From Lysinibacillus boronitolerans JCM 21713 = 10a = NBRC 103108 (GTDB taxonomy: Bacteria; Bacillota; Bacilli; Bacillales_A; Planococcaceae), in assembly GCF_000772935.1 (NCBI RefSeq), contig NZ_JPVR01000068.1, forward strand, positions 60,588 through 124,587: a stretch of DNA of 64,000 nucleotides. Reading direction: 5' to 3'. Positions 46,101 to 54,668 of this stretch are shown here, one piece after another; position 1 is the stretch's first letter; every line of letters begins with the position of its first letter. The notes beneath the pieces are model-generated. The model worked only from the letters and a program-made list of their open reading frames with translations. It ran no database searches and was not told the DNA's origin. A program made the translations under genes and the position numbers.

Positions 46101-48241
46101 TTCAATATATTAACGAGGCTCAAGCAAAAAGCCAGGAGCTCGGCTTATATCATTTAGTATCCTCAGCTTCATGTTTTATTGTCGCGATACGACTTATTCA
46201 GGGGGGTGCCCTAGAGGATTTACAACAAGAAATTAGACGACAACAAGAGGAATTTTCTATTCATGCAAGTACCCTTTCAATTGACTTTTTAGCCGAAATG
46301 GGGAGATGGATGAATATCCTACGCTATCCTCACCATCCTGTACATTGGGCTTGTCCTATCACAATACAGGATCAGCCTGCTATTAAAATTATGCATTATT
46401 CAGTACGTTTACAAATGTCCTTTTTATTAGCTGATGAAAAACAAGGGAAAGCGATTCTGGTTGAATTAAAGAAGCTAAGTAAGGACACTTATACATTACC
46501 AATCACCACGGTCTATTATTTTTATCGAGCCATGTGGCAATTTCACTTTCTGCATAGTCAAAATTGTCAGGTACAAGAGCAGAGGTTGTTTTTAACGGAT
46601 ATACGTCAAAGCCTCAAGAAATTTAAGAAATGGGCTGCTTATTCTCCAGAAAACTATGAGCATCTCTATGCTTTATTAATGGCAGAGAATTACCGTTTAC
46701 ACAACAACGACAATGAGGCAGAACTCTATTATGACCGAGCAATACGATTAGCAAGTATGAATGGTTTTGTCCAGGATACAGCACTAGCATATGAACGAGC
46801 TGCAAACTATTATCTCGCAAAACAGCAAAAGAAAACGGCAAGACATTATATACTAAATGGTATTCAAAATATTGAAACATGGGGAGCAGAAACAGTTGCT
46901 AGAAGATGGGCAAGAGATTATCAGGTGCATCGCAAACTGGAAAATCAGAGCAGAGAATCACTCTCGTTTGATATGATGACAGTTTTTGAGACGACTCAAT
47001 CTTTTGCAACAGCCATCCGTATGGAAGAATTACTGTATAAAATATTGTTTTCCCTGTTAAAGCACGTGGGGGCAAATAGTGGCTATTTCATTCATAAACA
47101 GCAGCAGGAATTATTGGTGTTAGCAAAGGCAGAAGCTGCGGAAAAAACCTTTACAATGTATGATCAACAAAGTATGGAGAATTTTAATGCGAATATGCAA
47201 TCGATTATACGCTATGTTTATAATAGTAAAGAGCATGTGATTATCGACAATGCACAAAAACCACAGCATCCTTTTTTCTCCTATTCAACGGCTAAATCTA
47301 TTCTTTGCCTACCAATTATCCATCAAAATGAAATTATTTCGATATTGTATTTTGAAAATACCTTAATGACGAATGCCTTCCATCCATCTCATGTTCAGCT
47401 ATTGAAAGTGATCGCTGCTCAAATTGCCGTTTCTTTTGAAAATGCAAAAATATATGGAGATTTAGAAAAACGTGTTCAGTTGCGTACTAGGGAGCTAGAT
47501 GAGACGAATCGGCATTTGATAAAAATGAATGAACGTTTAGAAAAAAATGAACTGGAACGTAAAAAACTCTTGCATAGTATTTCCCATGAATTACGCTCAC
47601 CGCTAACCTCTACATTAGGGTATATAGAACTAATGCTAGAGGGCGTGATAGTTGACCCAGTAGCCAGAAAGAAATATTTAATACGAAGCAAAGAAAGGCT
47701 ACTATCATTAAATAGCTTAATACAAGATTTGTTTGATTTAGCAAATCTAGAAGCTGGTAGAGCAGAATTTTCTTTTACAGAGGTAAAGGCGAAGGAATTT
47801 TTACAAATGGCAACCCGTTATGAGGATGAAGTAAAACAATCAGGATTAACATACAGTGCGCACTTTTATGGTCATGAAGAAGCCCAGCTACTGATTGATA
47901 AAACGCGAATCAATCAAGTGATTGAAAATATCATGACCAATGCAATGAAATATACATCAAATGGTGGAATTCAAGTGTCCATCCATGTAGAGGACAAGCA
48001 CTTGATTTGTTCGATAGCAGATAGTGGCATTGGAATTGCTGAGAGTGAACTTCCCTTTATTTTTGATAGCTATTATCGTGCAACTAACATCCATGAAGCA
48101 CATTCGCACGGCATTGGCTTAGCGATCTGTAAACATATTGTTCACCAGCATAATGGTGAGATTTTTGTTGAAAGTCTTGAAAATGAAGGAAGCATATTTA
48201 GCTTTACATTACCACTAGTTAAGGTATTGGTAAAAAATTAA
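43109..48241 (+). CDS. Giant pseudokinase / AAA-type ATPase / GAF / sensor histidine kinase
   Basis: About 1710 residues. Domains in order: protein kinase-like (1-260), with YYAPEQTGR and DYRTDLYALGIIFYEILGG kept but catalytic HRDxxxxN read as YLHLHPNQ and DFG as SEF; a STAND/AAA ATPase (about 285-560) with Walker A GQAGYGKSK near 320 and Walker B VIWFVDDLHW near 450; a long helical TPR-like region (about 600-1270); GAF (about 1285-1450); a coiled coil; and a histidine kinase with H-box HSISHELRSPL (His about 1493), N-box NIMTNAMKYTSNGG and G-boxes DSGIGIAE and HGIGLAICKH. GTG 43109 is chosen because GGAGG lies eight bases upstream; TTG 43103 is too close. Probably cytoplasmic and co-transcribed with the HD-GYP gene. 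The partner is likely the convergent response regulator. Confidence 0.9.
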   Translation: MNDCILLQSSQDWHLQRMYMKKFNNLVLVKSVHHNSAETRAKLQYEFSLFSNEQNPWLLKPIAIDYIDDQYAIIYENFNGVPLKQFSNNLISLHQFLQIAIDLVNICMKMQQSGLLYLHLHPNQILINPNSLKIKLLSSEFSTKYDVESPVVIENPYERLEQLPYYAPEQTGRLHLEVDYRTDLYALGIIFYEILGGQLPFQANDAVDLIYEIITKKPEALVSIDSRYHSLLWEIIEKLLAKNPADRYQSAIGLREDLLHIQQKLLVNEPLENFLLGEQDLHLNMGLSTKLYGRESQFAELSSIFRQVAKGDKKMVTISGQAGYGKSKLVQELKGEIAAAKGYFITTKYEQLQLENDYSIVIHPLRSLLKFIYMEGERSVHLWKKLFQEVKLVVTDELIHLLPELKWFVKEEVHFQKEVRQNTKQLHSYTFISIQKILLTFAMQKKPVIWFVDDLHWANQSTIEIMTQIFEQHRAGYFMMIGTFRVNNDSAEEENQQRTPSFSNGHHIHLPLLQEQHVQQWLEASFHAKPHTIQIIAKQLFNLTKGNPLFVKEVFRSLQQDNTIYFNATTKEWEFNRKKFNLSRLNNELLAFIETRMANLTTEAHEILRIAACFGQRFEFTDVLKLVSLSAQALLKHLETLVENGFIIPLDAHYKWASTLEHEGILHTFSTKFRFVHDRIQQVAYQDLPGQLRAKFHYQIGQLLTDVSQIAADHDRLSEIVMHFNYSRHLLTGEEKQKLAIWNYQLGIEAKRIGLFDNALKFFTTSKELLTPDHWETRREQSVKLYANLGECEYLTGHYEQSERHLTEALQHAETKLEKLMINNLKTVLYIESDNPIIGLEAGLAGFQVANLKISAYPKKSQLLKEYLLLKWALRHMSDQDLLQHPPTNSKEIDILIHLIINMTASAFLLNPNLTGILLMKGLRLQLKYGTTSKSGMVLINYALLLNAGFTNIKEATRFGKLAIIVADNQESIYIKGHTYYVYGVFISHWTEPYETSIQYINEAQAKSQELGLYHLVSSASCFIVAIRLIQGGALEDLQQEIRRQQEEFSIHASTLSIDFLAEMGRWMNILRYPHHPVHWACPITIQDQPAIKIMHYSVRLQMSFLLADEKQGKAILVELKKLSKDTYTLPITTVYYFYRAMWQFHFLHSQNCQVQEQRLFLTDIRQSLKKFKKWAAYSPENYEHLYALLMAENYRLHNNDNEAELYYDRAIRLASMNGFVQDTALAYERAANYYLAKQQKKTARHYILNGIQNIETWGAETVARRWARDYQVHRKLENQSRESLSFDMMTVFETTQSFATAIRMEELLYKILFSLLKHVGANSGYFIHKQQQELLVLAKAEAAEKTFTMYDQQSMENFNANMQSIIRYVYNSKEHVIIDNAQKPQHPFFSYSTAKSILCLPIIHQNEIISILYFENTLMTNAFHPSHVQLLKVIAAQIAVSFENAKIYGDLEKRVQLRTRELDETNRHLIKMNERLEKNELERKKLLHSISHELRSPLTSTLGYIELMLEGVIVDPVARKKYLIRSKERLLSLNSLIQDLFDLANLEAGRAEFSFTEVKAKEFLQMATRYEDEVKQSGLTYSAHFYGHEEAQLLIDKTRINQVIENIMTNAMKYTSNGGIQVSIHVEDKHLICSIADSGIGIAESELPFIFDSYYRATNIHEAHSHGIGLAICKHIVHQHNGEIFVESLENEGSIFSFTLPLVKVLVKN

Positions 48242-48245
48242 GAAG

Positions 48246-48287
48246 GGGTGGTGAGTGTTTTCTTACTTCTCACCACTCTCTTTTTTA
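48246..48287. terminator. Bidirectional terminator between kinase and regulator genes
   Basis: GGGTGGTGAG / CTCACCACTC stem, then TCTTTTTT on plus; on minus, TTAATTTTTT follows. It overlaps the 3' end of the response regulator gene. Confidence 0.75.
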
Positions 48288-48964
48288 TAGACGAATTGGT
48301 AGCCAAAACCTCTCACTGTTTGAATCCATTTCGGCTTTGAGGGAATATCTTCAATTTTACGACGAAGCGTACTAATATGGACAGATACAGTTTTCAAATC
48401 AGTGACACCGTCATAGCCCCAAACATGATCAATGAGTTGATCAACACTAATCACTTGATTCGCATGCTCAATTAGAAAAAAGAGGAGCAGCTTCTCCTTC
48501 GTAAATAAATTTAATAGCTGTCCATCCTTATAAACATTTTTCTCATCTAAATGTATGGACAAATTATCAATATGTACAATATTACTTTTCTTTGATGGGT
48601 TTCTCCGTTTTAAATTTGCTTGGATACGGGCCAATAATTCTTTTGGAATAAATGGCTTTGTCAAATAATCATCTGCCCCCACCTCAAAGCCCTCAAGCTT
48701 CTGTTCAATTAGATGATTGACGGTCACAAAAATGATAATGACATCCGACACATCCCGGATTCTTTTGGCTAACTCGAAGCCTGTTCCATCTGGTAGATTA
48801 ACATCTAACAAGATTAAATCTGGCTGCTGCGTGACAGCGAGGTGCCAGCCACTGGATAGAGATGATGCCTTTAATACACTATAGTTAGCATTCGCTAGTG
48901 TGAGTGATAAAACCTCCATAATATCTATATCATCTTCCACTATTAAAATTTTCTCGTTCGACAT
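48263..48964 (-). CDS. OmpR/PhoB family response regulator
   Basis: 233 residues. The receiver domain has acidic pocket EDDIDI, phosphoacceptor Asp in LILLDVNLPDGTG, and TKPF lysine. The C-terminal winged helix includes FTKEKLLLFFLIEHANQVIS and VSVHISTLRRKIEDIPSKPKW, then IQTVRGFGYQF. ATG 48964 is chosen (MSNEKILIVEDD) with AGGAAGGTG six bases upstream; GTG 48973 overlaps that site. It converges on the giant sensor kinase, its likely cognate. Confidence 0.92.
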   Translation of the reverse strand: MSNEKILIVEDDIDIMEVLSLTLANANYSVLKASSLSSGWHLAVTQQPDLILLDVNLPDGTGFELAKRIRDVSDVIIIFVTVNHLIEQKLEGFEVGADDYLTKPFIPKELLARIQANLKRRNPSKKSNIVHIDNLSIHLDEKNVYKDGQLLNLFTKEKLLLFFLIEHANQVISVDQLIDHVWGYDGVTDLKTVSVHISTLRRKIEDIPSKPKWIQTVRGFGYQFVYKKESGEK

Positions 48965-49085
48965 ATCTATCACCTTCCTATTTCAAATATACCAACTTTT
49001 GTCTAGGTTGGGAATTAGAAGACTTAGAAGTCGAATGATTTTAGAATCCCTCATAGCCCTAGTCAAAATAATCATGCGAGTTTAC

Positions 49086-49130
49086 AAAATAAATAGAGAC
49101 TTCTATTTCCATGAGAAAATGAAGTCTCTA
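49086..49130 (-). terminator. Terminator-like hairpin downstream of the 49.1-49.6 kb gene
   Basis: AGAGACTTC / GAAGTCTCT with a 17-base loop; on the minus strand it is followed by ATTTATTTTG. Moderate quality. Confidence 0.5.
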
Positions 49131-49135
49131 AAAAA

Positions 49136-49600
49136 TTAATCTAGGTGTGCGATAGCATGGAGTAGATCATCACGGATGGCCTCCCAAAATTGCTGTTGAA
49201 CACTATCACTGTACATATAAAGCTCTTTATGTTGAACATGGTCATAGATGGCAGCAATCGTTTCTTGATGAAAAGAGAGACGATGGTTTAATAGCTCTCG
49301 TTCTTCTTCAATACAAAATAGTTTATAAATATCGGATAGGCGTTCAAACTTTGCTAATTTCTGTGACATCACTTCATATTGTGTTTGATGAAAACGTCCT
49401 ACGGCAGAAGTCATTGAAATTTTTGCACGATGCTCTGCCTGTAATGTTCGAAACTCCTCCTGACGAATGGCCACACGATACCAAAATTCATAACGATTTG
49501 GTAATTCTCTTAGTTCATAGGTAAGTAATGATTTTAAAATTGAATGCACTTGTTCATATGTATCGATGATCTTCGCTGGTTCTTTAAAAATGCCAAACAT
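49136..49600 (-). CDS. Hypothetical helical protein
   Basis: 154 residues, almost all helical and rich in Glu, Gln, Arg and His (YEQVHSILKSLLTYELRELP; VMSQKLAKFERLSDIYKLFC). No signal peptide or membrane segment. It is transcribed alone, divergent from the DUF4177 gene. A GGGGGTGGTAG stretch lies before the ATG. Family not recognised. Confidence 0.65.
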   Translation of the reverse strand: MFGIFKEPAKIIDTYEQVHSILKSLLTYELRELPNRYEFWYRVAIRQEEFRTLQAEHRAKISMTSAVGRFHQTQYEVMSQKLAKFERLSDIYKLFCIEEERELLNHRLSFHQETIAAIYDHVQHKELYMYSDSVQQQFWEAIRDDLLHAIAHLD

Positions 49601-49739
49601 ACTACCACCCCCATGTAGTTTAATACTACGAGTGAAGATTAAAATCCTTTAAAATAATCATAATATTCAAAAGCGAGAACCTACTAATTATTGAAACCTT
49701 GACTCAGCAGTTATGTAAAGATTTACAGGGGGTGAGTCA

Positions 49740-49922
49740 ATGTATGCGTATAAATTTGTACAAACACAATTAGGCAGCTTTTTTCAGGAATCTACCTATC
49801 GGAAAACAATCGAAGAATACGATAAGCAAGGTTGGCGCTTAGTGCAAGTATTGCCGATTGCTTATAATGGACATGGGAAACCAACAGACTATGAAATCAT
49901 TTTTGAGAGATTACTGTCATGA
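49740..49922 (+). CDS. DUF4177 family small protein
   Basis: 60 residues. YAYKFVQTQLGSFFQES, then YRKTIEEYDKQGWRLVQVLP and a closing YEIIFER match the DUF4177 pattern (two strands, a helix with GWxLVQV, final strand). CAGGGGGTGAGTCA precedes the ATG. Function unknown. Confidence 0.8.
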   Translation: MYAYKFVQTQLGSFFQESTYRKTIEEYDKQGWRLVQVLPIAYNGHGKPTDYEIIFERLLS

Positions 49923-50064
49923 CTATCAATGAACGCTAGATTCTTGCCTTAAATGGTGGGAGTGTAGCGTTTTCTTATTTTAATACAAAGTTTGCTGTTT
50001 TTATTAACAAAAATAGTGTATTCAGAAAAATATAGAAATAGCATTTACAAAACAAAAATATATG

Positions 50065-50112
50065 TGTTAACTTAAATAGTGTTAATGGTTAACTTAAAAG
50101 AGGGGGGTTAAC
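50065..50112 (+). promoter_or_regulatory. BirA (biotin repressor) operator at the bio operon
   Basis: TGTTAAC (50065-50071) and GTTAAC (50088-50093) are separated by 16 bases, the arrangement of Gram-positive BirA operators. A third GTTAAC (50107-50112) overlaps the region between the ribosome binding site and the bioD start codon. Confidence 0.8.
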
Positions 50113-50113
50113 A

Positions 50114-50818
50114 ATGCAACATTTTTGGGTTGTCGGTACAGATACGGATGTTGGGAAAACAATTGTCACCACCATGTTGATGTGTCATTTACAAAAACAA
50201 GGCTTGAAAGTTTCACCATACAAGCCTGTGCAAACAGGAGAGGTATACGAAAATGGTCGTGGCTATTATTATGATACAGCCATGTATGAAAAGTATTCCT
50301 TACAAAAGCTTCAACAAGAGCACCTTAATAGCTATTCATTTAGAGAAGCTGCATCGCCACATTTTGCTGCGCAACTGGAGGGGCAGCAAATTGATGCCAA
50401 TGAGCTATTATTGCGTATTCAATTATTACAAGCATCCTATGATGTTGTGATATGTGAGGGAGCGGGTGGGCTTTTTGTTCCGCTTACTGCCCCCAATGGA
50501 ATGACGCTGCTTGATGTCATCGTGAGTAGCAAGCTGCCAGTAGTGCTTGTTACAAGGACATCCCTAGGGACGATCAATCACACATTATTAACAATAGAGG
50601 CATTGCGCTCTCGTCAAGTTGACGTTCTTGGCATGGTGTTTAATGGGGACACGGGCAGCTGTATGGAGCAAGATAATATACAAACGATTTTACAGTACCA
50701 CCCCTTACCCTATGCGATTATTCCGCAGCTACAAAATTTGTCACAGCTAATGGATTATGCCATCACACACACCACACTGTTTGAAAGGCTATTTAACTAT
50801 GAAACAAGCAGTAACTGA
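50114..50818 (+). CDS. bioD: Dethiobiotin synthase
   Basis: 234 residues. ATP-dependent ring closure of 7,8-diaminopelargonate with CO2. P-loop [17 protein letters not shown] at the N-terminus, [18 protein letters not shown] and the [20 protein letters not shown] segment typical of BioD. First gene of bioDAYB, the order reported for B. sphaericus. AGAGGGGGG precedes the ATG, within the operator region. Confidence 0.95.
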   Translation: MQHFWVVGTDTDVGKTIVTTMLMCHLQKQGLKVSPYKPVQTGEVYENGRGYYYDTAMYEKYSLQKLQQEHLNSYSFREAASPHFAAQLEGQQIDANELLLRIQLLQASYDVVICEGAGGLFVPLTAPNGMTLLDVIVSSKLPVVLVTRTSLGTINHTLLTIEALRSRQVDVLGMVFNGDTGSCMEQDNIQTILQYHPLPYAIIPQLQNLSQLMDYAITHTTLFERLFNYETSSN

Positions 50819-52175
50819 TTTACAGGTAAGAGATTTACGTCATGTTTGGCATCCATGCTCGCAAATGAAGGACTATGAAGCATTTCCACCAATCGTCATA
50901 AAAAAGGGGCAAGGTGTGTGGCTTTATGACGAACATGATCAGCGTTATTTGGATGCTGTCTCATCTTGGTGGGTTAATTTATTTGGACATGCCAATCCGC
51001 GTATTAGCCAGGCTTTAAGTGAGCAAGCATTTACATTGGAGCATACGATCTTTGCGAATTTTACACATGAACCAGCTATACAATTGGCTGAAAAACTAAC
51101 CGCGCTAGCACCACAGGGATTACATAAAGTCTTTTTTGCCGATAATGGCTCATCTGCTATTGAAGTTGCACTGAAAATGAGCTTTCAATACCATATGCAG
51201 ACGGGGAAACCAGCAAAAAAGCGCTTTCTCGCCTTGACGGATGCCTATCACGGAGAAACCATTGGTGCTTTATCTGTTGGAGGGGTAGGGCTTTACAATG
51301 AAGTTTACCAGCCTCTGTTATTAGATACGGTGCGTGCCAAAGGGCCAGATTGCTTCCGCTGTCCATTTCAGGAAGATCCAGCAAGTTGTAATGCACCATG
51401 TAGTCAATTTGTTGAGGAACAACTTCAAGCGCATCATGAGGAAATCACGGCAGTTATTATTGAACCATTAATTCAGGCTGCAGCAGGTATGAAAATGTAC
51501 CCACCTGTCTATTTACAGCACTTACGGGCATTGTGCTCACACTATGATGTGCACTTCATAGCAGATGAAATTGCTGTAGGGTTCGGTCGGACAGGTACAT
51601 TGTTTGCCTGTGAACAAGCGGATATCATGCCAGATTTTATGTGTTTATCAAAGGGGCTAACTGGTGGTTATTTACCTTTATCTGTTGTCTTAACGACGCA
51701 GCAAATCTATGACGCTTTTTATGATGATTACGGAACAATGAAAGCTTTTTTACATTCGCATAGCTATTCAGGCAATACATTGGCCTGTCGTGTGGCACTG
51801 GAAGTGTTAACAATGTTTCAAGAGGAACAAGTGATGGAGATGATTCAGCACAAGGGACAATACATGCGAGCTTTAGCCATGGAAGCTTTTTGTGATATGC
51901 CTTATGTGGGTGAATACCGACAAGTTGGTTTAGTGGGGGCGATTGAACTAGTGAAAAGCCGGCGGACAAAGGAAGCGTTCGCCAGTGAGGAGCGTATCGG
52001 CTATCAAATTTATCAACGGGCTTTAACGAAAGGCTTACTCATCAGACCGCTCGGCAATGTTCTGTATTTTATGCCACCTTATATTATTTCTGAAGAGGAA
52101 ATGTCATTTATGATTCATACAACGAAAGAGACAATCGAACAATTTTTCCAAGACAGGGGGGCTAAGGTTGGGTAA
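50799..52175 (+). CDS. bioA: Adenosylmethionine-8-amino-7-oxononanoate aminotransferase
   Basis: 458-residue PLP class III aminotransferase making 7,8-diaminopelargonate. [19 protein letters not shown] is typical of Bio[42 protein letters not shown] and [19 protein letters not shown] follow. The PLP lysine is in [17 protein letters not shown] 50799 lies 20 bases inside bioD, preceded by GAAAGG; the upstream frame to 50757 is bioD sequence out of frame. It contains a [17 protein letters not shown] cysteine cluster near residue 190, seen in some Firmicute BioA. Confidence 0.95.
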   Translation: MKQAVTDLQVRDLRHVWHPCSQMKDYEAFPPIVIKKGQGVWLYDEHDQRYLDAVSSWWVNLFGHANPRISQALSEQAFTLEHTIFANFTHEPAIQLAEKLTALAPQGLHKVFFADNGSSAIEVALKMSFQYHMQTGKPAKKRFLALTDAYHGETIGALSVGGVGLYNEVYQPLLLDTVRAKGPDCFRCPFQEDPASCNAPCSQFVEEQLQAHHEEITAVIIEPLIQAAAGMKMYPPVYLQHLRALCSHYDVHFIADEIAVGFGRTGTLFACEQADIMPDFMCLSKGLTGGYLPLSVVLTTQQIYDAFYDDYGTMKAFLHSHSYSGNTLACRVALEVLTMFQEEQVMEMIQHKGQYMRALAMEAFCDMPYVGEYRQVGLVGAIELVKSRRTKEAFASEERIGYQIYQRALTKGLLIRPLGNVLYFMPPYIISEEEMSFMIHTTKETIEQFFQDRGAKVG

Positions 52176-52761
52176 GCGACATCAAACATTAGCGCTTGTC
52201 ATGATTGCCATGTTTGCTGCTCTAACAGCAATCGGCGCTTTTGTTAAAATTCCAATGCCTGTCGTACCCTTTACATTACAAATTGTTTTTGTATTTTTAG
52301 CAGGCTGTTTATTGGGTAGTCGGAATGGTTTTTATAGTCAACTTGTCTATATCGGTGTGGGCTTAGTAGGCTTACCTGTTTTTACACAGGGTGGTGGTAT
52401 CACATATGTCTTACAGCCAACTTTTGGTTATTTGATTGGCTTTGCCCTAGCCGCCTATGTGATTGGGTTCATCATTGAAAGGATTGAGACGCCAACGAAA
52501 AAGCATTTTATCGCAGCAACCATTTTTGGGCTGGTTATTATTTATGCTGTGGCTGTTCCTTATTTGTATGTAGCATTGAATTTCTGGTTAGACATGAAGT
52601 CAAGCTGGTCACATGTGTTTGTTGTCGGCTTTTTAAGTAGTATTGTCGCTGATTTTTGCTTAGCTATTACATCAGCGCTATTAGCGGAGCGCTTGTATAA
52701 AGTATTTCAGTCAGCAAGAAATGTGAAATTTTCACACGTAGAGGGGGAGAATGTAATATGA
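52168..52761 (+). CDS. bioY: Biotin transporter substrate-binding component BioY
   Basis: 197 residues with about six hydrophobic segments, the S component of an ECF biotin transporter. [20 protein letters not shown] and [20 protein letters not shown], then [20 protein letters not shown], are BioY signatures. TTG start overlapping bioA by 8 bases, ribosome binding site GGGGGGCTAAGG. ECF ATPase and T components are not in the window. Confidence 0.94.
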   Translation: MGKRHQTLALVMIAMFAALTAIGAFVKIPMPVVPFTLQIVFVFLAGCLLGSRNGFYSQLVYIGVGLVGLPVFTQGGGITYVLQPTFGYLIGFALAAYVIGFIIERIETPTKKHFIAATIFGLVIIYAVAVPYLYVALNFWLDMKSSWSHVFVVGFLSSIVADFCLAITSALLAERLYKVFQSARNVKFSHVEGENVI

Positions 52762-53753
52762 ATTATTACCAATTAGCAAAAGAAGTAATTGCTGGAAAGG
52801 TTATTAGCAATGAAGAGGCACTCGCCATATTAAATAGTGAGGATGATGAGCTATTACAGCTTATGGATGGTGCTTTTGCGATTCGTCGTCATTATTATGG
52901 TAAAAAAGTAAAGTTGAATATGATTATGAACGCCAAAAGCGGTTATTGCCCTGAGGATTGTGGTTATTGCTCCCAGTCCTCTAAATCGACGGCTCCTATT
53001 GAAAAATATCCCTTTATTACAAAAGAGGAAATTTTAGCGGGTGCAAAACGAGCATTTGACAATAAGATTGGGACGTATTGTATTGTAGCCAGTGGACGTG
53101 GGCCAACACGTAAGGATGTCAATGTCGTGAGTGAGGCGGTTGCTGAAATAAAAGAAAAGTATGGCTTGAAGGTTTGTGCCTGTCTTGGCTTACTAAAAGA
53201 AGAACAGGCACAGCAACTAAAGGAAGCGGGTGTGGATCGCTACAATCATAATTTAAATACATCGGAACGTCATCATTCCTTCATCACGACCTCACATACA
53301 TATGAGGATCGTGTCAATACGGTGGAGATCGTGAAAAGGCATGGCATTTCACCTTGCTCAGGTGCCATTATTGGGATGAAGGAAACAAAAGAGGATGTCG
53401 TCAATATTGCACGCGCCCTCCATCAATTGGACGCTGATTCTATTCCTGTAAACTTTCTAAATGCAATTGATGGAACAAAGCTAGAAGGGACAAAGGATTT
53501 AAACCCACGCTATTGTTTAAAGGTTTTAGCGTTGTTCCGCTACATTAATCCGACAAAGGAAATCCGTATTTCGGGTGGTCGTGAAATCAATTTAGGCTCA
53601 CTTCAGCCACTTGGTCTCTATGCAGCTAATAGCATTTTTGTAGGGGATTATTTAACAACAGCTGGACAAGAAGCGAATAATGATTATCGCATGCTTGAGG
53701 ATTTGGGCTTCGAAATTGAATTAACACATAAGCAAGAAGAAGTATTTTGTTAA
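52758..53753 (+). CDS. bioB: Biotin synthase
   Basis: 331-residue radical-SAM enzyme inserting sulfur into dethiobiotin. The 4Fe-4S motif is in MNAKSGYCPEDCGYCSQS (CxxxCxxC). Further features are YNHNLNTS, CSGAIIGMKET and RISGGREINLGSLQPLGLYA. It overlaps bioY by 4 bases (ATGA) and ends with a strong terminator. Length is normal. Confidence 0.96.
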   Translation: MNYYQLAKEVIAGKVISNEEALAILNSEDDELLQLMDGAFAIRRHYYGKKVKLNMIMNAKSGYCPEDCGYCSQSSKSTAPIEKYPFITKEEILAGAKRAFDNKIGTYCIVASGRGPTRKDVNVVSEAVAEIKEKYGLKVCACLGLLKEEQAQQLKEAGVDRYNHNLNTSERHHSFITTSHTYEDRVNTVEIVKRHGISPCSGAIIGMKETKEDVVNIARALHQLDADSIPVNFLNAIDGTKLEGTKDLNPRYCLKVLALFRYINPTKEIRISGGREINLGSLQPLGLYAANSIFVGDYLTTAGQEANNDYRMLEDLGFEIELTHKQEEVFC

Positions 53754-53776
53754 TCTTATGAGATAGAAATCTACTA

Positions 53777-53817
53777 CTACAGCAAAAACCGTACTTTTGT
53801 ACGGTTTTTTGCTGTAG
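53777..53817 (+). terminator. Terminator of the biotin operon
   Basis: CTACAGCAAAAACCGTAC / GTACGGTTTTTTGCTGTAG with a TTTT loop and an internal T run. Confidence 0.9.
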
Positions 53818-53916
53818 ATGAAAAGAGACGGATAGGCTGTGAAAGGTAGTGGATAAAAATTGAAAAGTGATGGATAGACCGGACATCACTGGCTGTTGAT
53901 ATACCTATAAAATCAA

Positions 53917-53972
53917 GGTTTTCACAAATTGTTCAATGAAAGCGTTTTGAAATTGAACAGTTTGTGAAGACC
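53917..53972. repeat. 21-bp imperfect inverted repeat with a cre-like loop
   Basis: Arms 53917-53937 and 53952-53972 match at 19 of 21 positions; the other two are G-T wobbles in one orientation. The loop junction contains TGAAAGCGTTTTGA (53937-53950), one mismatch from the CcpA cre consensus. Stretch 53818-54113 otherwise has no gene. Confidence 0.6.
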
Positions 53973-54113
53973 TTCACATAAAGCTTTCTTTTTGAAAAAA
54001 TCAGCGTAAAATAAGAATCAAGTAAGGAATTGTTATAAAACAGTTGATGAATCGTCTCACAAATTTTAGTGGTTGTTATATTACAAAAATAATGAGTGAA
54101 GGGAGCTTTTCAC

Positions 54114-54236
54114 ATGTGGGTTATTACAGTTTTTGATAAAAAGGACGTTCGAATTTTTGAGTATGCGAGCAAGAATGAGGCAACAGAAGCTTTAGCAAAA
54201 TTCAAGAAAAATGCCGTTTTAACGTATACAAAATAA
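54114..54236 (+). CDS. Small hypothetical protein (40 aa)
   Basis: 40 codons: MWVITVFDKKDVRIFEYASK, then NEATEALAKFKKNAVLTYTK. GAAGGGAG lies 8 bases before the ATG and a strong terminator follows 14 bases after the stop, supporting a real gene. Strand-strand-helix pattern, no family recognised. Confidence 0.75.
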   Translation: MWVITVFDKKDVRIFEYASKNEATEALAKFKKNAVLTYTK

Positions 54237-54249
54237 GTTGCTGCTAAAG

Positions 54250-54280
54250 CAGCCCTCTACCGACAGAGGGCTGTTTTTTT
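54250..54280 (+). terminator. Terminator after the 40-aa gene
   Basis: CAGCCCTCT / AGAGGGCTG stem followed by eight T residues. Confidence 0.9.
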
Positions 54281-54405
54281 AATGTACAACAATGGAAGCA
54301 GCACTGTACAGTAATAATAGTGCCATGATGATGTTAAACGGCTTTCGATATTGCTGTAGAACCTTTTGAAAAACGGAGCCACATAACGCCCAACTAAATG
54401 TACTG
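54279..54405 (-). pseudogene. LysE/RhtB exporter remnant (C-terminal end only)
   Basis: Reading minus strand, about 40 residues ending SWALCGSVFQKVLQQYRKPF, NIIMALLLLYSAASIVVH and stop. This matches the last cytoplasmic loop and transmembrane helix of LysE family exporters (WALxGS...FNIVMALLL pattern). All N-terminal helices are missing. The right boundary is approximate and abuts the cupin remnant on the opposite strand. Confidence 0.65.
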
Positions 54406-54624
54406 ATTACACCAAATGGAACGTTAGACGCTGAGGCCCATAGAGAAGGAACGGAGGAATATAAAACCGTTTTTGATGGGGAATTAATCATCCATATACA
54501 GGATCAGGATTATCGATTAACAAAGGGTGATGCCATACGATTTAAGGCTGACCATCCACACACATACAGCAATCCAGGTAGTACAATAACACGACTTAGT
54601 ATGACTATTTACTATCCACATTAA
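54406..54624 (+). pseudogene. HTH-cupin regulator remnant (C-terminal cupin only)
   Basis: Plus-strand frame of about 72 residues with the cupin pattern EAHREGTEEYKTVFDGEL, YRLTKGDAIRFKADHPHTYS and a final RLSMTIYYPH before TAA. This is the C-terminal sensing domain of XRE-type helix-turn-helix/cupin regulators. No helix-turn-helix, start codon with a ribosome binding site, or upstream sequence is present. The left boundary is approximate. Confidence 0.65.
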
Positions 54625-54668
54625 AAAACGTATAAACGCTTTTCACAGCGTTTATACGTTTTCGTTTT
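54625..54668. terminator. Bidirectional terminator
   Basis: AAAACGTATAAACGCT / AGCGTTTATACGTTTT stem with a six-base loop and T/A flanks. It ended the former regulator gene and ends the minus-strand aminotransferase gene. Confidence 0.85.
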
